64,000 nucleotides of DNA, from assembly GCA_038207565.1 (NCBI GenBank), contig JBBQZQ010000007.1:47256-111255 (forward strand), written 5' to 3'. The position numbers and the translations under genes were made by a program. The number at the start of each line of letters is the position of its first letter. The first letter of the stretch is position 1. A model generated the notes under the pieces. That model was not told the origin of the DNA. It did not search any database and worked only from the letters and a program-made list of their open reading frames with translations. Of this stretch, positions 25,304-33,514 are shown piece after piece. Source of the stretch: JALZAI01 sp038207565 (GTDB lineage: Bacteria; Actinomycetota; Actinomycetes; Mycobacteriales; Jatrophihabitantaceae).

Positions 25304-25915
25304 ATGACAATGACCTTCGCCGTCCTCGGCGACTCCATCGCCTACGGGCAGGGCGCGTCCCGCCCGGCCGACACCGCCGGCTCTCGGCTCGCCGCCCGTT
25401 TGACCGCGTCCGGGACGCCCACGCAGCTGCGGGTATTCGCCATCCCGGGCGCGCGCAGCGATTCGCTGGCCGCTCAAGTCCGATCCGCGACCGCGTGGGG
25501 CGCGAGGATCGCCCTGATCGTCATCGGCGCGAACGACCTCACCCATTTCGTGCCGCCGCACCTGGCGGCCAGCCAGATCGGGGAAGCAGTCCGCTCACTG
25601 CGCGCCCGCGGCACGCAGGTCGTCGTCGCCCCGGCACCTGACCTGAGCGTGGTGCCGTGGATCCCACCCCAGATGCGGGCGGTCGTGCAGGCCGGCGCCG
25701 TGCGCCTGCGCCAAGCGCAGACGAGCGCCGCCCTCGCCGCCGGCGCCCGGGTCGCCGACGTAGCGGGCAGCACGTCGGCAGCCTTTGCCGCGGACGTCAG
25801 CTTGTTCTGCGCCGACCGGTTCCACCCCTCCAGCACCGGTTACGAGCTGATCGCCAATGCGCTCGCCCCAGCGGTCCTCGCCGCGGCCGACGAGGCGAAG
25901 AACGGCACCGGCTGA
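25304..25915 (+). CDS. SGNH/GDSL-type esterase
   Basis: 203 residues. All four SGNH blocks are visible: block I FAVLGDSIAYGQG with the nucleophilic Ser near residue 11, block II Gly in IPGARSDSL, block III Asn in VIGANDLTHF, and block V Asp/His in CADRFHPSSTGYELIANAL. There is no signal peptide, so it is an intracellular esterase or acyl hydrolase of unknown substrate. Translation probably starts at 25304 or at the second ATG (25310). A perfect short palindrome directly upstream suggests control at the start. The AraC gene follows on the same strand. Confidence 0.92.
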   Translation: MTMTFAVLGDSIAYGQGASRPADTAGSRLAARLTASGTPTQLRVFAIPGARSDSLAAQVRSATAWGARIALIVIGANDLTHFVPPHLAASQIGEAVRSLRARGTQVVVAPAPDLSVVPWIPPQMRAVVQAGAVRLRQAQTSAALAAGARVADVAGSTSAAFAADVSLFCADRFHPSSTGYELIANALAPAVLAAADEAKNGTG

Positions 25916-25974
25916 ACCAGAGTGTGCCCTGCGCCGATCTTGTGCGGCGTGGTCTCGGGCCGGATGCTGGGCAG

Positions 25975-26817
25975 GTGGCCGTGGCGATTCAGGAGGCGGT
26001 GACCGCGCGCCCGGTGGGTCCGCTGCGCCGCGTGGTCGCAAAGCATCACGCCTACCGGCAGCGCGGTGTCGCGCCGGGGCGCCATCTGGGTTTGCCGTCG
26101 CCCCACCTGACCACGATCTTCACTGTGGACGAACCGCTGCGCATCGCCCGGCATCCCGATCCGACGCAGTCGCCGGGTGAGTATCTGGCGATTGTCGGTG
26201 GGCTGCACACATCCCCCGCTGTGATTGAGCACGACGGAGCGGAATCAGGAATCCAAGTGCAACTCAGCCCGCTCGGCGCGCGCACGCTGTTCGGCCTGCC
26301 CGCGGGTGAGCTCGCCGGGATCGACGTGTCGGCCCTGGAACTGCTGGGCGGGGCGGCGGGTGAACTGCAGGAGCAGCTGCGTGCCGCCTCAGGCTGGCCG
26401 TCCCGTTTCGCGTTGCTCGATCAGCACCTCGGAAGGCGGCTGGACAGCACGAGCATGCCCGCACCGGAGGTGCGTCGTGCGTGGTGGCTGCTGCGCAGCT
26501 CGCGAGGTATGGCGAGCATCGCCTCGATCGCACGCGACGTCGGGTGGAGCGAACGCCATCTCGCCTCGCAGTTTCGCACCGAGATCGGGCTGGCGCCCAA
26601 ACCCGCCGCGCGGGTGATCCGGTTCGACCGTGCCCGCCGGATGTTGCTCGCTGCGAGCGGCGCGGACGTCGCGGCGGTGTGCGGCTACAGTGACCAGTCC
26701 CACCTGGTGCGTGACTTCACCGCATTCAGCGGGCTGAGTCCTCGCGCGTGGCTGCGCAGCGAGGTCGGAAACGTTCAACGCAACTCCGCAGCACAGCACG
26801 CAGACTTGGTGTCATGA
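25975..26817 (+). CDS. AraC family transcriptional regulator
   Basis: About 280 residues from the GTG at 25975; the exact start is uncertain (GTG at 25981 and 25999 are alternatives). The N-terminal sensor part (HHAYRQRGVAPGRHLGLPSPH, TTIFTVDEPLRIARH) resembles the DUF6597-type input domain. The C-terminal double HTH has MASIASIARDVGWSERHLAS and ADVAAVCGYSDQSHLVRDF followed by FSGLSPRAW, diagnostic for AraC. Its stop overlaps the start of the VOC gene (ATGA), so it very likely regulates or responds to the VOC substrate. Confidence 0.93.
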   Translation: MAVAIQEAVTARPVGPLRRVVAKHHAYRQRGVAPGRHLGLPSPHLTTIFTVDEPLRIARHPDPTQSPGEYLAIVGGLHTSPAVIEHDGAESGIQVQLSPLGARTLFGLPAGELAGIDVSALELLGGAAGELQEQLRAASGWPSRFALLDQHLGRRLDSTSMPAPEVRRAWWLLRSSRGMASIASIARDVGWSERHLASQFRTEIGLAPKPAARVIRFDRARRMLLAASGADVAAVCGYSDQSHLVRDFTAFSGLSPRAWLRSEVGNVQRNSAAQHADLVS

Positions 26818-27221
26818 GTAGTCAGGCACCACCGCCGCAGGTCTGGCCCACGTTGCGCGCCACCGACGCCCTTACCTTGATCCGCTTCCTGGTCGATGTC
26901 GTGGGGTTCGAGGAAACCGTGGTGTATGCCGATGGCGACATCGTGCACCACGCCCAGTTGTCCTGGCCGCTCGGCGGCGGCATCCTGCTCGGGTCGGCGC
27001 GCGCCGACGAGGGCGACCGGTGGCCAATAAGGCCCGGAACATTCGAGGCTTACGTCGTCGTCGACGAACCGGACGCGCTGTTCGCGCGCCTGCAGACTCA
27101 CGGTGTAGAGATCACCGACGAGCTGCACGACACGGACTATGGTTCGCGAGACTTCGCGATCCGCGACCCGGAAGGCAACCGATGGTCGTTCGGCACCTAT
27201 CGGGGCGAGCCCCGGCACTGA
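26814..27221 (+). CDS. VOC family protein (glyoxalase/bleomycin-resistance fold)
   Basis: 135 residues. Typical paired beta-alpha-beta-beta-beta units: WPTLRATDALTLIRFLVDVVGF at the start, YVVVDEPDALFARLQTHG in the middle, and the closing RDPEGNRWSFGTY. Metal or ligand specificity cannot be read. Translation is coupled to the AraC gene by the ATGA overlap, a common actinobacterial arrangement in which the AraC protein controls the dioxygenase-like partner. Confidence 0.92.
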   Translation: MSSQAPPPQVWPTLRATDALTLIRFLVDVVGFEETVVYADGDIVHHAQLSWPLGGGILLGSARADEGDRWPIRPGTFEAYVVVDEPDALFARLQTHGVEITDELHDTDYGSRDFAIRDPEGNRWSFGTYRGEPRH

Positions 27222-27237
27222 CCTCCCGTCGGCGCCA

Positions 27238-27348
27238 TTGACGTCGTTCGTGCGTCTCGCGTTCTGGCTGCCGGTCCTCGTGGCTGTGCTGGTGGGGACG
27301 GGGATCGGCGTCGCGACCCTCGTTCGCGCAGGCCAAATTGCCCGGTAG
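27238..27348 (+). CDS. Possible small single-pass membrane protein
   Basis: A frame of 36 codons from TTG 27238 (or GTG 27250) encodes a strongly hydrophobic segment FWLPVLVAVLVGTGIGVATL followed by a basic tail. No good ribosome-binding site is visible. It may be a real small membrane protein or the relic of a larger one. Confidence 0.3.
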   Translation: MTSFVRLAFWLPVLVAVLVGTGIGVATLVRAGQIAR

Positions 27349-27389
27349 CTGGGCCTCGCTGGCAAATGCAGCCAGCCCGTGGCTGCTGT

Positions 27390-27443
27390 CCCGGCGATGA
27401 ATCCGTCGAGCGACATGGTGACCGAATACAGCAGCTTGGCCAC
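27390..27443 (-). pseudogene. 5' remnant of a dihydrofolate-reductase/RibD-family gene
   Basis: The first 18 codons read MAKLLYSVTMSLDGFIAG, the hallmark opening of RibD C-terminal/dihydrofolate-reductase-family proteins in actinobacteria. After this the frame loses all similarity (TAATGWLHLPARPS). Only the N-terminal strand survives; the rest of a roughly 180-residue protein is gone. Confidence 0.7.
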
Positions 27444-27476
27444 GACCTGCCTTCGTCGAGTAGACCGGCAGAACGA

Positions 27477-27929
27477 TCACGTTGCGGCCACGACAACACG
27501 AGGCGCTGCGATCTCCCAGATATGGCCGGCCGGGTCGACGAAGCTTGCGGTTCGGACACCCCATGGCCGATCCATCGGGCCATTGAGCAGCGGGACGCCG
27601 CGCCTGGCCAGCTGCACGCACGTCGCATCGACGTCGTCCACCTCGATCGTGAACTGAACGCGGGATCCGGCCTCGCGACCGGCCACCACTGCAGGCTCGA
27701 CGAGCTCCGCGGCGGCGGTGGTTTTCAGCAGGTTGATGATCGTGTTGCCGAAGTTGAACACTGCCGAATCCTCGTCCTCGAACATCACTGGCAGGCCGAA
27801 AACATCCAGGTAGAACTGCTTCGTAGCGTCCAGGTCTTCGACGAACAGCGTGATGGCACCGATACCGCTCGGCCACGGACTCACTGACGTACCACTTCCT
27901 GCTGGCGACAAGCGTTCGACATCGCTCAT
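27477..27929 (-). CDS. VOC family protein
   Basis: 150 residues from the ATG at 27929, which has GAGGGG six bases upstream; the longer frame to 28142 is not supported. VOC features: IGAITLFVEDLDATKQFYLD, FGLPVMFEDEDSAVFNFGNT, VQFTIEVDDVDATCVQLARRG and the terminal SFVDPAGHIWEIA. Function within the superfamily is unknown. It is transcribed away from the gene at 28188 across a 258-base region. Confidence 0.92.
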   Translation of the reverse strand: MSDVERLSPAGSGTSVSPWPSGIGAITLFVEDLDATKQFYLDVFGLPVMFEDEDSAVFNFGNTIINLLKTTAAAELVEPAVVAGREAGSRVQFTIEVDDVDATCVQLARRGVPLLNGPMDRPWGVRTASFVDPAGHIWEIAAPRVVVAAT

Positions 27930-28187
27930 TCTTACCCCTCCAGACCCATCGGGGTCGTGGTGTGCCGGTGCCGTGGTTGACGACGACGGACCCAACACGG
28001 AGCCGATCGAGCAGCCACCGGGCACCCGGCACGACATTCGGTCGCGCGAAGGTACGACGGCCCGCATCCACCACCCGCAGGTCGGGACCTCACGGCCCAG
28101 AAACCCGCTGCGCCGGGGAATGCATCGCTCGAGTGCCCGCACGATCGCTCTGCGGCGCGGGGTTGTCGATAGTGCAATGCTGGCGCA

Positions 28188-28637
28188 ATGACTGAGTGGC
28201 GCATCCCCGGCATGCCCCGCGTACCGGGGTTGAGCGAGCTGTTGGCTCTGATGCAGGCCCAGGCCGAGTCATTGGCGGACCTCCCCGCGATGATGGGCGA
28301 AATCAACCGGGCGGTCGGAGGGCTTACCGAGGCGTTCACCGCGACGAAACAGGCCGCGGCATCGGCGGAGCGAGCAACGGCTCGCGTCGAGCAGATTCTC
28401 GACGAGATCGAGGGGCCGATCCTGGCCCTCCGGCCGGGCATCGAACGGGTGGCCAAGGTTCTCGACGACCCGGTCATCGATCGGATCCCGATGACGCTTC
28501 GAGCGATTGAGACGACGGTGTTGCCGATCTCCGAGCGGGTGATGCGTGTACAGGCCCGCTACGGCGCGCTCAAGGCCCGCGGACGCGCGATGGCGCAGCG
28601 CGCCCGGCAGAGCCGTCAGGGCCAATCCCAAGGTTGA
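28188..28637 (+). CDS. Conserved-type hypothetical coiled-coil protein
   Basis: 149 residues, almost all helical, with heptad-like spacing between residues 20 and 75 (ALMQAQAESLADLPAMMGEI, GLTEAFTATKQAAASAERAT) and a basic C-terminal tail (RARQSRQGQSQG). It begins MTEWRIPGMPRVPGL, a Pro/Gly hinge before the helices. The pattern resembles small actinobacterial proteins annotated only as hypothetical, including mycobacterial ones. A surface or phasin-like coating role is possible but not shown. The ATG is preceded by a poor ribosome-binding site. It converges on the cupin gene, with eight bases between the stops. Confidence 0.7.
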   Translation: MTEWRIPGMPRVPGLSELLALMQAQAESLADLPAMMGEINRAVGGLTEAFTATKQAAASAERATARVEQILDEIEGPILALRPGIERVAKVLDDPVIDRIPMTLRAIETTVLPISERVMRVQARYGALKARGRAMAQRARQSRQGQSQG

Positions 28638-28645
28638 GTTAGCCG

Positions 28646-29134
28646 CTAGGCCTCCGGGAAGGGCGGCGGGCCGAGAATCTCGATGCCGCCGTTTGCTGCC
28701 GCCGAGGCCCGCACCCGGTCGAAGTCGACGACGCGGGACACGCTGTCGGTCATCGGCTCGCTGGCGGCCATGAAAAAGGCCTGGCAGCAGCCCGGAGTTT
28801 GCAGGCACAGCAGCCTGGCAAGCTCTGACGTCACCATGAACGCGTGCGGAACGCCACGCGGAGCCAGGGCAAGTCCGCCGGCCTCGATCCGGTGGTCGAC
28901 GCCGTCGAGGTGCATGACGATCTCGCCTTCCAGCACATACATCGTCTCGTCGGCCGCCGGGTGCGTGTGCAGGGGCGTTCGCTTCCCCTTGTCCATGGCG
29001 TCCTCGAACAGCAGGAAGGCGCCCCCGGACTCCTCCGCGGTGACTTTCCAGGTGTGGATGCCGCCGTACCACCAGCGCCGCTCCCCCTGGTCGACCGAAC
29101 GGAGCGTCGGGCTGAGCATCGCCGGCTGGGTCAT
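28646..29134 (-). CDS. Cupin domain protein
   Basis: 162 residues from the ATG at 29134, which has GGAGG five bases upstream. A single cupin: motif 1 TPLHTHPAADETMYVLEGE supplies His-His and Glu ligands, motif 2 LAPRGVPHAFMV supplies the last His. The substrate is unknown (quercetinase-like or small-molecule binding). It is divergent from the TetR gene at 29206 and the 71-base gap holds repeated GTACCAT boxes, so control by that TetR is likely. Confidence 0.92.
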   Translation of the reverse strand: MTQPAMLSPTLRSVDQGERRWWYGGIHTWKVTAEESGGAFLLFEDAMDKGKRTPLHTHPAADETMYVLEGEIVMHLDGVDHRIEAGGLALAPRGVPHAFMVTSELARLLCLQTPGCCQAFFMAASEPMTDSVSRVVDFDRVRASAAANGGIEILGPPPFPEA

Positions 29135-29171
29135 GACGGCCTCCAAGCACGATAGCTTTTATGGGACTCCG

Positions 29172-29198
29172 GTACCATTATGGATACTGCAGTACCAT
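29172..29198. promoter_or_regulatory. Putative TetR operator between cupin and TetR genes
   Basis: GTACCAT occurs at 29172-29178 and again at 29192-29198, 20 bases apart, and TACTGCAGTA (29185-29194) is a perfect palindrome at the centre of an imperfect ATGG...CCAT dyad. Spacing of about two helical turns and location in the divergent promoter fit dimeric TetR sites. Confidence 0.6.
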
Positions 29199-29205
29199 CT
29201 AGGCT

Positions 29206-29853
29206 ATGTCAACCACACCCGCGGAACCCGGCAGGTGGCGACAGCGGCAGCGCACCCGCACGGCCCTCGTCGACGCGGCGCGGCAACAGGTCGCGCGCGG
29301 GAGCACTCCCACCGTGGAGCAGGCGGCGGAGTACGCCGGCATCTCGCGGACGACGGCTTATCGTTACTTCCCGAATCAGCGCGCGCTCCTGATGGCTGCG
29401 CACCCCGAAACGGCCGCCACCACGCTCCTGCCTGTCGACGCGCCGGGCGATCCTGGCGAACGACTCGCAATCGTCATCCAACAGTTCACCGAACTCATCC
29501 TCGCCACCGAGCCACAGCAGCGCACCATGCTGCGGCTCTCGCTGGAGATGCCGCCGGCCGGGCGCACCTCCTTGCCGTTGCGGCAGGGCCGGGCGATCGC
29601 CTGGATCGAGGAGGCGTTAGAGCCGGTGCGCGAGACCATTCCCGAGGACGCGTTTCATCGCCTTGTCCTTGCGATCCGCACCACGGCCGGCATCGAGGCC
29701 CTCGCCTGGCTGACCGACGTCGCGCAGCTGCCGCGCGAGGACGCAGCCGCGCTCATGCGATGGTCGGCCGGAGCTCTGCTGTTCGCCGCCGTCAACGGCA
29801 CGCCGCCCTCGTCGCCGTCGTCGTCGTCGTCGTCCGACGCGAGCGTGTTGTAG
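29206..29853 (+). CDS. TetR family transcriptional regulator
   Basis: 215 residues. The HTH is PTVEQAAEYAGISRTTAYRYF preceded by RTRTALVDAARQQVARG. The C-terminus ends in a serine run (SSPSSSSSSDASVL) encoded by a TCG repeat, an unusual disordered tail. It is divergent from the cupin gene with repeated sites between them; autoregulation and control of the cupin gene are the likely roles. The ATG at 29206 has no strong ribosome-binding site, so the transcript may be leaderless. Confidence 0.92.
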   Translation: MSTTPAEPGRWRQRQRTRTALVDAARQQVARGSTPTVEQAAEYAGISRTTAYRYFPNQRALLMAAHPETAATTLLPVDAPGDPGERLAIVIQQFTELILATEPQQRTMLRLSLEMPPAGRTSLPLRQGRAIAWIEEALEPVRETIPEDAFHRLVLAIRTTAGIEALAWLTDVAQLPREDAAALMRWSAGALLFAAVNGTPPSSPSSSSSSDASVL

Positions 29854-30017
29854 AGGAGCGTTAGCCCTCGCCTGTCCCGGCGCAGGCCAAACGTTGCGTG
29901 CCCTACTCCGCCGACCGAAAGATGGCCCACCCTGCCGTCACATCGCACCTCGTGGAATACCGGCGCGGTAGGCACGGTTCACCCGAAACCGGCCTCAACA
30001 ACCTCGCGGAGATACTC

Positions 30018-30401
30018 ATGTCGGACAAGCCCGTACTGCAGCCCGGTCCAGATCACCCGATCACCGTCGAACCGAATTCGGCGCGCGTCGTCGTGACGGT
30101 GAACGGGCAGGTCATCGCGGACAGCACGAGGGCGATCGTGCTACGGGAAGCCGACTATCCACCGGTGCAGTACGTCCCGCGCGAGGACGTCGACTTCGCT
30201 GCCCTGCAACGCACGGAGCACGAGACGTATTGCCCTTTCAAGGGAGACGGCGCGTACTACAGCATCCGCGTCGGCGATCACGTGGCCGAAAACGCTGTGT
30301 GGACCTATGAGCGGCCCTACGATGCGGTCGCCATGATCAAGGACCACGTCGCGTTCTACTCCAATGTCGCTGATGTGAGAGAGCGTCCGCCCGCTGCTTG
30401 A
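30018..30401 (+). CDS. DUF427 domain protein
   Basis: 127 residues from the ATG at 30018 with GCGGAG upstream. DUF427 features: ARVVVTVNGQVIADSTRAIVLRE, YPPVQYVPREDVDF, and ETYCPFKGDGAYYSIRVGD with the conserved Cys, ending WTYERPYDAVAMIKDHVAFY. A small beta-rich protein of unknown function that often accompanies oxidoreductases. It ends 41 bases before the aldo/keto reductase start, on the same strand, so the two may be co-expressed. Confidence 0.92.
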   Translation: MSDKPVLQPGPDHPITVEPNSARVVVTVNGQVIADSTRAIVLREADYPPVQYVPREDVDFAALQRTEHETYCPFKGDGAYYSIRVGDHVAENAVWTYERPYDAVAMIKDHVAFYSNVADVRERPPAA

Positions 30402-30442
30402 CCCGGTGTTCGGCCAGGCCCCGGGCAGGGAAGGCTGGGCAG

Positions 30443-31327
30443 ATGCAGACACGTGAGATCGGCAATGACACGGTCGGACGTATCCGGGTGGGTGCGATCG
30501 GCCTGGGGCTGATGACCTTCGACCAGACCGGCGCACAACCTCACGAGCAACTCGCCGATACGGTCCGGGCCGCACTCGCCGCGGGCGTCACACTGTTCGA
30601 CACGGCGGACGCATACGGCCCAGGTGACGATCTCGGGGCGGCTGCCCAGGGTGCGAACGAGTCGCTGATCGCCGCATTGCTCGACGAGCTGGGTGTGCGC
30701 GATCAGGTCTTTCTCGCGACCAAAGGCGGCCACGTGCGCACCTCGGGCGGCGGATGGGAGACCGACAGCTCACGGGATTACCTGATCGCCGCCGTCGACG
30801 ACAGTCTGCGCCGGCTCGGAGTCGAGCAGATCGCGTTGTGGCAGCACCATCGACCCGACCCGGACGTCAGCTACGCGGAAGTACTCGACACGGTCCTGCA
30901 GATCCACAAGTCGGGGAAGGTGCGCATGATCGGGGTGTCGAACGCGGACCCGGCGCAGATCCGCCAGGCTCACGACGTTCTCGGTGACGCGCTCGTCAGT
31001 GTGCAGAACGAGTTCTCGCCCGCGTACCGAAACAGCTATGCCGAGATCGAGTTGTGCACCGAACTCGGATTGACGTTCCTGCCCTGGAGCCCGCTCGGCG
31101 GGCTCAGCGACGCAAAGCAGCTTGCGAGCAAGCATCCCGCCTTCGCCGACATCGCCGACGAACTCGGGGTGAGCGCACAACAGGTGACGCTGGCCTGGGA
31201 GCTGGCACTGGCACCGATCGTCATCCCGATCCCTGGAGCCAAGCGCGCCGCCTCGATCATCGACTCCGCGCGCGCCGCCGACTTGGTGTTGACCGACGAG
31301 CAGCTGATACGCCTCAATCAACGCTGA
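30443..31327 (+). CDS. Aldo/keto reductase
   Basis: 294 residues from the ATG at 30443 (MQTREIGNDTVGRIRVGAIG). The AKR catalytic tetrad is visible: Asp and Tyr in LFDTADAYGPG, Lys in LATKGG, His in ALWQHHRPDPD. The NADPH-binding C-terminal segment PIVIPIPGAKRAA is present. Substrate not predictable. It follows the DUF427 gene and faces the minus-strand methyltransferase. Confidence 0.94.
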   Translation: MQTREIGNDTVGRIRVGAIGLGLMTFDQTGAQPHEQLADTVRAALAAGVTLFDTADAYGPGDDLGAAAQGANESLIAALLDELGVRDQVFLATKGGHVRTSGGGWETDSSRDYLIAAVDDSLRRLGVEQIALWQHHRPDPDVSYAEVLDTVLQIHKSGKVRMIGVSNADPAQIRQAHDVLGDALVSVQNEFSPAYRNSYAEIELCTELGLTFLPWSPLGGLSDAKQLASKHPAFADIADELGVSAQQVTLAWELALAPIVIPIPGAKRAASIIDSARAADLVLTDEQLIRLNQR

Positions 31328-31424
31328 GGTTCTCGTCAGGGCACCGATGTGCAGACGCTCGGGGGCGGTGGCCGACAGGTTCATCCCGGCGCCGGCGGAA
31401 CTGCCCTCTTGATAACGCTGACGA

Positions 31425-32078
31425 TCATTGTCGGGTTGCTAGCGGGACCCGCTGCAGAACGGCGAACGCGCGTGCACGCGCTGTCCATGTCTCGATGATC
31501 GTGAATCCGGCAAGCTCGCCGTACCGGGACAGCGCGTCCAACCCGACATGTGCCCAGGGAAAGGACGGGCCGATGGGTTCACCGGTGTGGGTGAAGCGTA
31601 CGGTGCACTGTTCGTCCACGTGACGATCAGGATGTGTTTCCACGATCACCCGTCCGGTCGGCACGAGCAGTTGGCGGGCACGCTCCAGCAGTGTGGCCGG
31701 ATCTCCACCGATGCCGATGTTTCCGTCGAGAAGCAGCACGCTGCCCCAGCGACCTTCGCCCGGCAAGCGCGCGAAGATGTTACGCCGCAGCGCATTAAGG
31801 CCACGGCCGCGAGTCAGGGACACCGCGGTTGCCGCGATATCGATGCCCAGCGACAGCATGCCGCGGTCGGTGAGATGAGCAAGAATGCGGCCCGGGCCGC
31901 ACCCCACGTCCAGCACGGGAACCGTCGCGCGGGTCAACACGTCAGCGTCGACCTGATCGGCAGCTGCGAGCCAACGCTCGATGTCCAGCGCGACCACGCG
32001 ACCGTCCTCGTGCCACAGCCGCAGCGGTTCACCATCGATGAGCGACCGCTCGTACGGCCTCAGGGCGCCGATCTGCAT
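31425..32078 (-). CDS. Class I SAM-dependent methyltransferase
   Basis: 217 residues from the ATG at 32078 (MQIGALRPYERSLIDGEPL). Motif I is VLDVGCGPGRILAHL, followed by GIDIAATAVSLTRGRG. The start overlaps the stop of the DUF2064 gene by TGATG, so translation is coupled. It is the last gene of a three-gene minus-strand operon with a DUF2064 protein and a GT2, and is probably part of the glycan/molybdenum gene set spanning to about 38.5 kb. The methyl acceptor is unknown. Confidence 0.9.
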   Translation of the reverse strand: MQIGALRPYERSLIDGEPLRLWHEDGRVVALDIERWLAAADQVDADVLTRATVPVLDVGCGPGRILAHLTDRGMLSLGIDIAATAVSLTRGRGLNALRRNIFARLPGEGRWGSVLLLDGNIGIGGDPATLLERARQLLVPTGRVIVETHPDRHVDEQCTVRFTHTGEPIGPSFPWAHVGLDALSRYGELAGFTIIETWTARARAFAVLQRVPLATRQ

Positions 32079-32719
32079 CAGGCCGCGGCCTTCACGATTT
32101 GACTCAGCGTCGCCGTGAAGCGCGAGTGCGGAGCGAGAGCAGCGACCGCGTGGGCATCGTCGACAGTGTCGACATCCACGAGCTCGGGGAGCAGCTGCAC
32201 GCGGAGGCCGAGCTCGCGCAGCCGACGCAGTTGCTCGACGCCGGTGCACGGCGACGACATGGGCACACCCAGGATCGCTTGCGGGGCGAGAGCCGGGTCG
32301 CGAAACCCGAGGGCCCAGTAACCGCCGTCGCAGGCCGGGCCCAGACACGCGTCAAACCGGTCTGGGTCGAACAGCGTCAGCAGTTCTGTGGTGAGCTGAG
32401 GGGTGTCCATACCGACCAGCAGTGCCGGGCCGGGTTCGGGCAGACCCGCTGCGGTCACGAATGCAGCGGCGAGCCGGGTGTCGAGACCACCGACCGGTTG
32501 TACGCAATGCGTCCAACCCACCCGTAGCCAACCGTCTACGCAGCCGTCGAATGCGAGGAGCTTGTGCATGGACGGCGCGGCATCGATCACGTCGAGCGTG
32601 TCGGCAAGAGCAGCCGCGGCGACATCGGCTGCCTGCGTGGCGCTCAGTAGCGGCGTCAGACGGGTCTTGACCCGGCCGGGGAGTGGTTGCTTGGCAATAA
32701 CGACAAGCGTGTCGATCAT
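32078..32719 (-). CDS. DUF2064 / TIGR04282-type nucleotidyl- or glycosyl-transferase-like protein
   Basis: 213 residues with a GT-A-like nucleotide-sugar fold: IAKQPLPGRVKTRLTPLL at the N-terminus (typical of CofC/MobA-like and TIGR04282 proteins), LLVGMDTPQLT as the metal-binding acidic site and GPACDGGYWALGF. TIGR04282 members were named from arsenosugar loci, but no arsenic gene is present here. It overlaps the GT2 gene (ATGA) and the methyltransferase (TGATG). Probably transfers a nucleotidyl or sugar group in the same pathway. Confidence 0.9.
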   Translation of the reverse strand: MIDTLVVIAKQPLPGRVKTRLTPLLSATQAADVAAAALADTLDVIDAAPSMHKLLAFDGCVDGWLRVGWTHCVQPVGGLDTRLAAAFVTAAGLPEPGPALLVGMDTPQLTTELLTLFDPDRFDACLGPACDGGYWALGFRDPALAPQAILGVPMSSPCTGVEQLRRLRELGLRVQLLPELVDVDTVDDAHAVAALAPHSRFTATLSQIVKAAA

Positions 32720-33369
32720 GAGCCGAGAACGGCCGACATGTCGCGCACTGCCTGCACGTACCCGCGCACCGTGCCGGTGACTTTCGAGCGCCCGAACCGT
32801 TCGTGGTAGGCGACATCGACCTGTTCGATGCGCAGTCCCGCGTCGGCGGCGCGCACGATCGTTTCGACGGGATACCCCGAGCGGCGATCACGAATATTCA
32901 AAGCCAGCAGCGTTTCGCGCCGCGCTATCCGAAGCGGACCGACGTCCAGTATGCGCGCGCCGGTACGCGTTCGGACTCGGCGCGCCAACTCGCGATTCGC
33001 CACACGCGCGGCAAGCGGCCACGCCGCGCGCGACACTGGACGACGTCGGCCCACAACCAGATCCACGCCAGCCTCGAGTGCGATCGCGAGATGGGGAATG
33101 TCACGCGGGTCGAGCGAACCGTCACAATCGCAGAAGGCGACCACATCGGCTGCCGCCGAGTCCAGACCGGCGGCACATGCCGCGCCATATCCGCGCTGTG
33201 CGCACTCGACAACCATCACGCCGACGCTACGCGCGATTTCGACGGAATCGTCGTGGGAGCCGTTGTCAACGACAATTGCCCTTGTTTCGTAAGGAATTCG
33301 CTCAAGGACCCACGGCAGCGCCGCAGCCTCGTCGAGGCAGGGCAGCACGATGTCGATCAGCGGGGGCAC
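32716..33369 (-). CDS. Glycosyltransferase family 2 (dolichyl-phosphate-mannose-synthase-like)
   Basis: About 217 residues from the GTG at 33369, though a GTG at 33423 is also open. GT2 signatures: IDIVLPCLDEAAALPWVLER, the nucleotide-binding VDNGSHDDS, the DXD-like FCDCDGSLDP, and GYPVETIVRAADAGL. No membrane segments follow, so it resembles soluble DPM1-type enzymes that charge polyprenyl phosphate. First gene of the minus-strand operon; it is divergent from the epimerase at 33515. Confidence 0.9.
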   Translation of the reverse strand: MPPLIDIVLPCLDEAAALPWVLERIPYETRAIVVDNGSHDDSVEIARSVGVMVVECAQRGYGAACAAGLDSAAADVVAFCDCDGSLDPRDIPHLAIALEAGVDLVVGRRRPVSRAAWPLAARVANRELARRVRTRTGARILDVGPLRIARRETLLALNIRDRRSGYPVETIVRAADAGLRIEQVDVAYHERFGRSKVTGTVRGYVQAVRDMSAVLGS

Positions 33370-33514
33370 GACCCAACCGTACCCATCGAAAGCCGGTCGT
33401 GTGTCTGCACGGCAGATCGGCACGGTGCTACCGAACGCTTATTCGTGACAGGCTTGGCGCGTCCTGGCGAAATGGCACCACGCGAGTGGGCAATGACTCG
33501 GTAAGGGTGATGAC

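Noticed and set aside
32078..32719. Arsenosugar biosynthesis role for the TIGR04282-type gene
   Set aside because: No arsenic methyltransferase, ArsS or ars genes are nearby; the family name alone is not evidence of the pathway.
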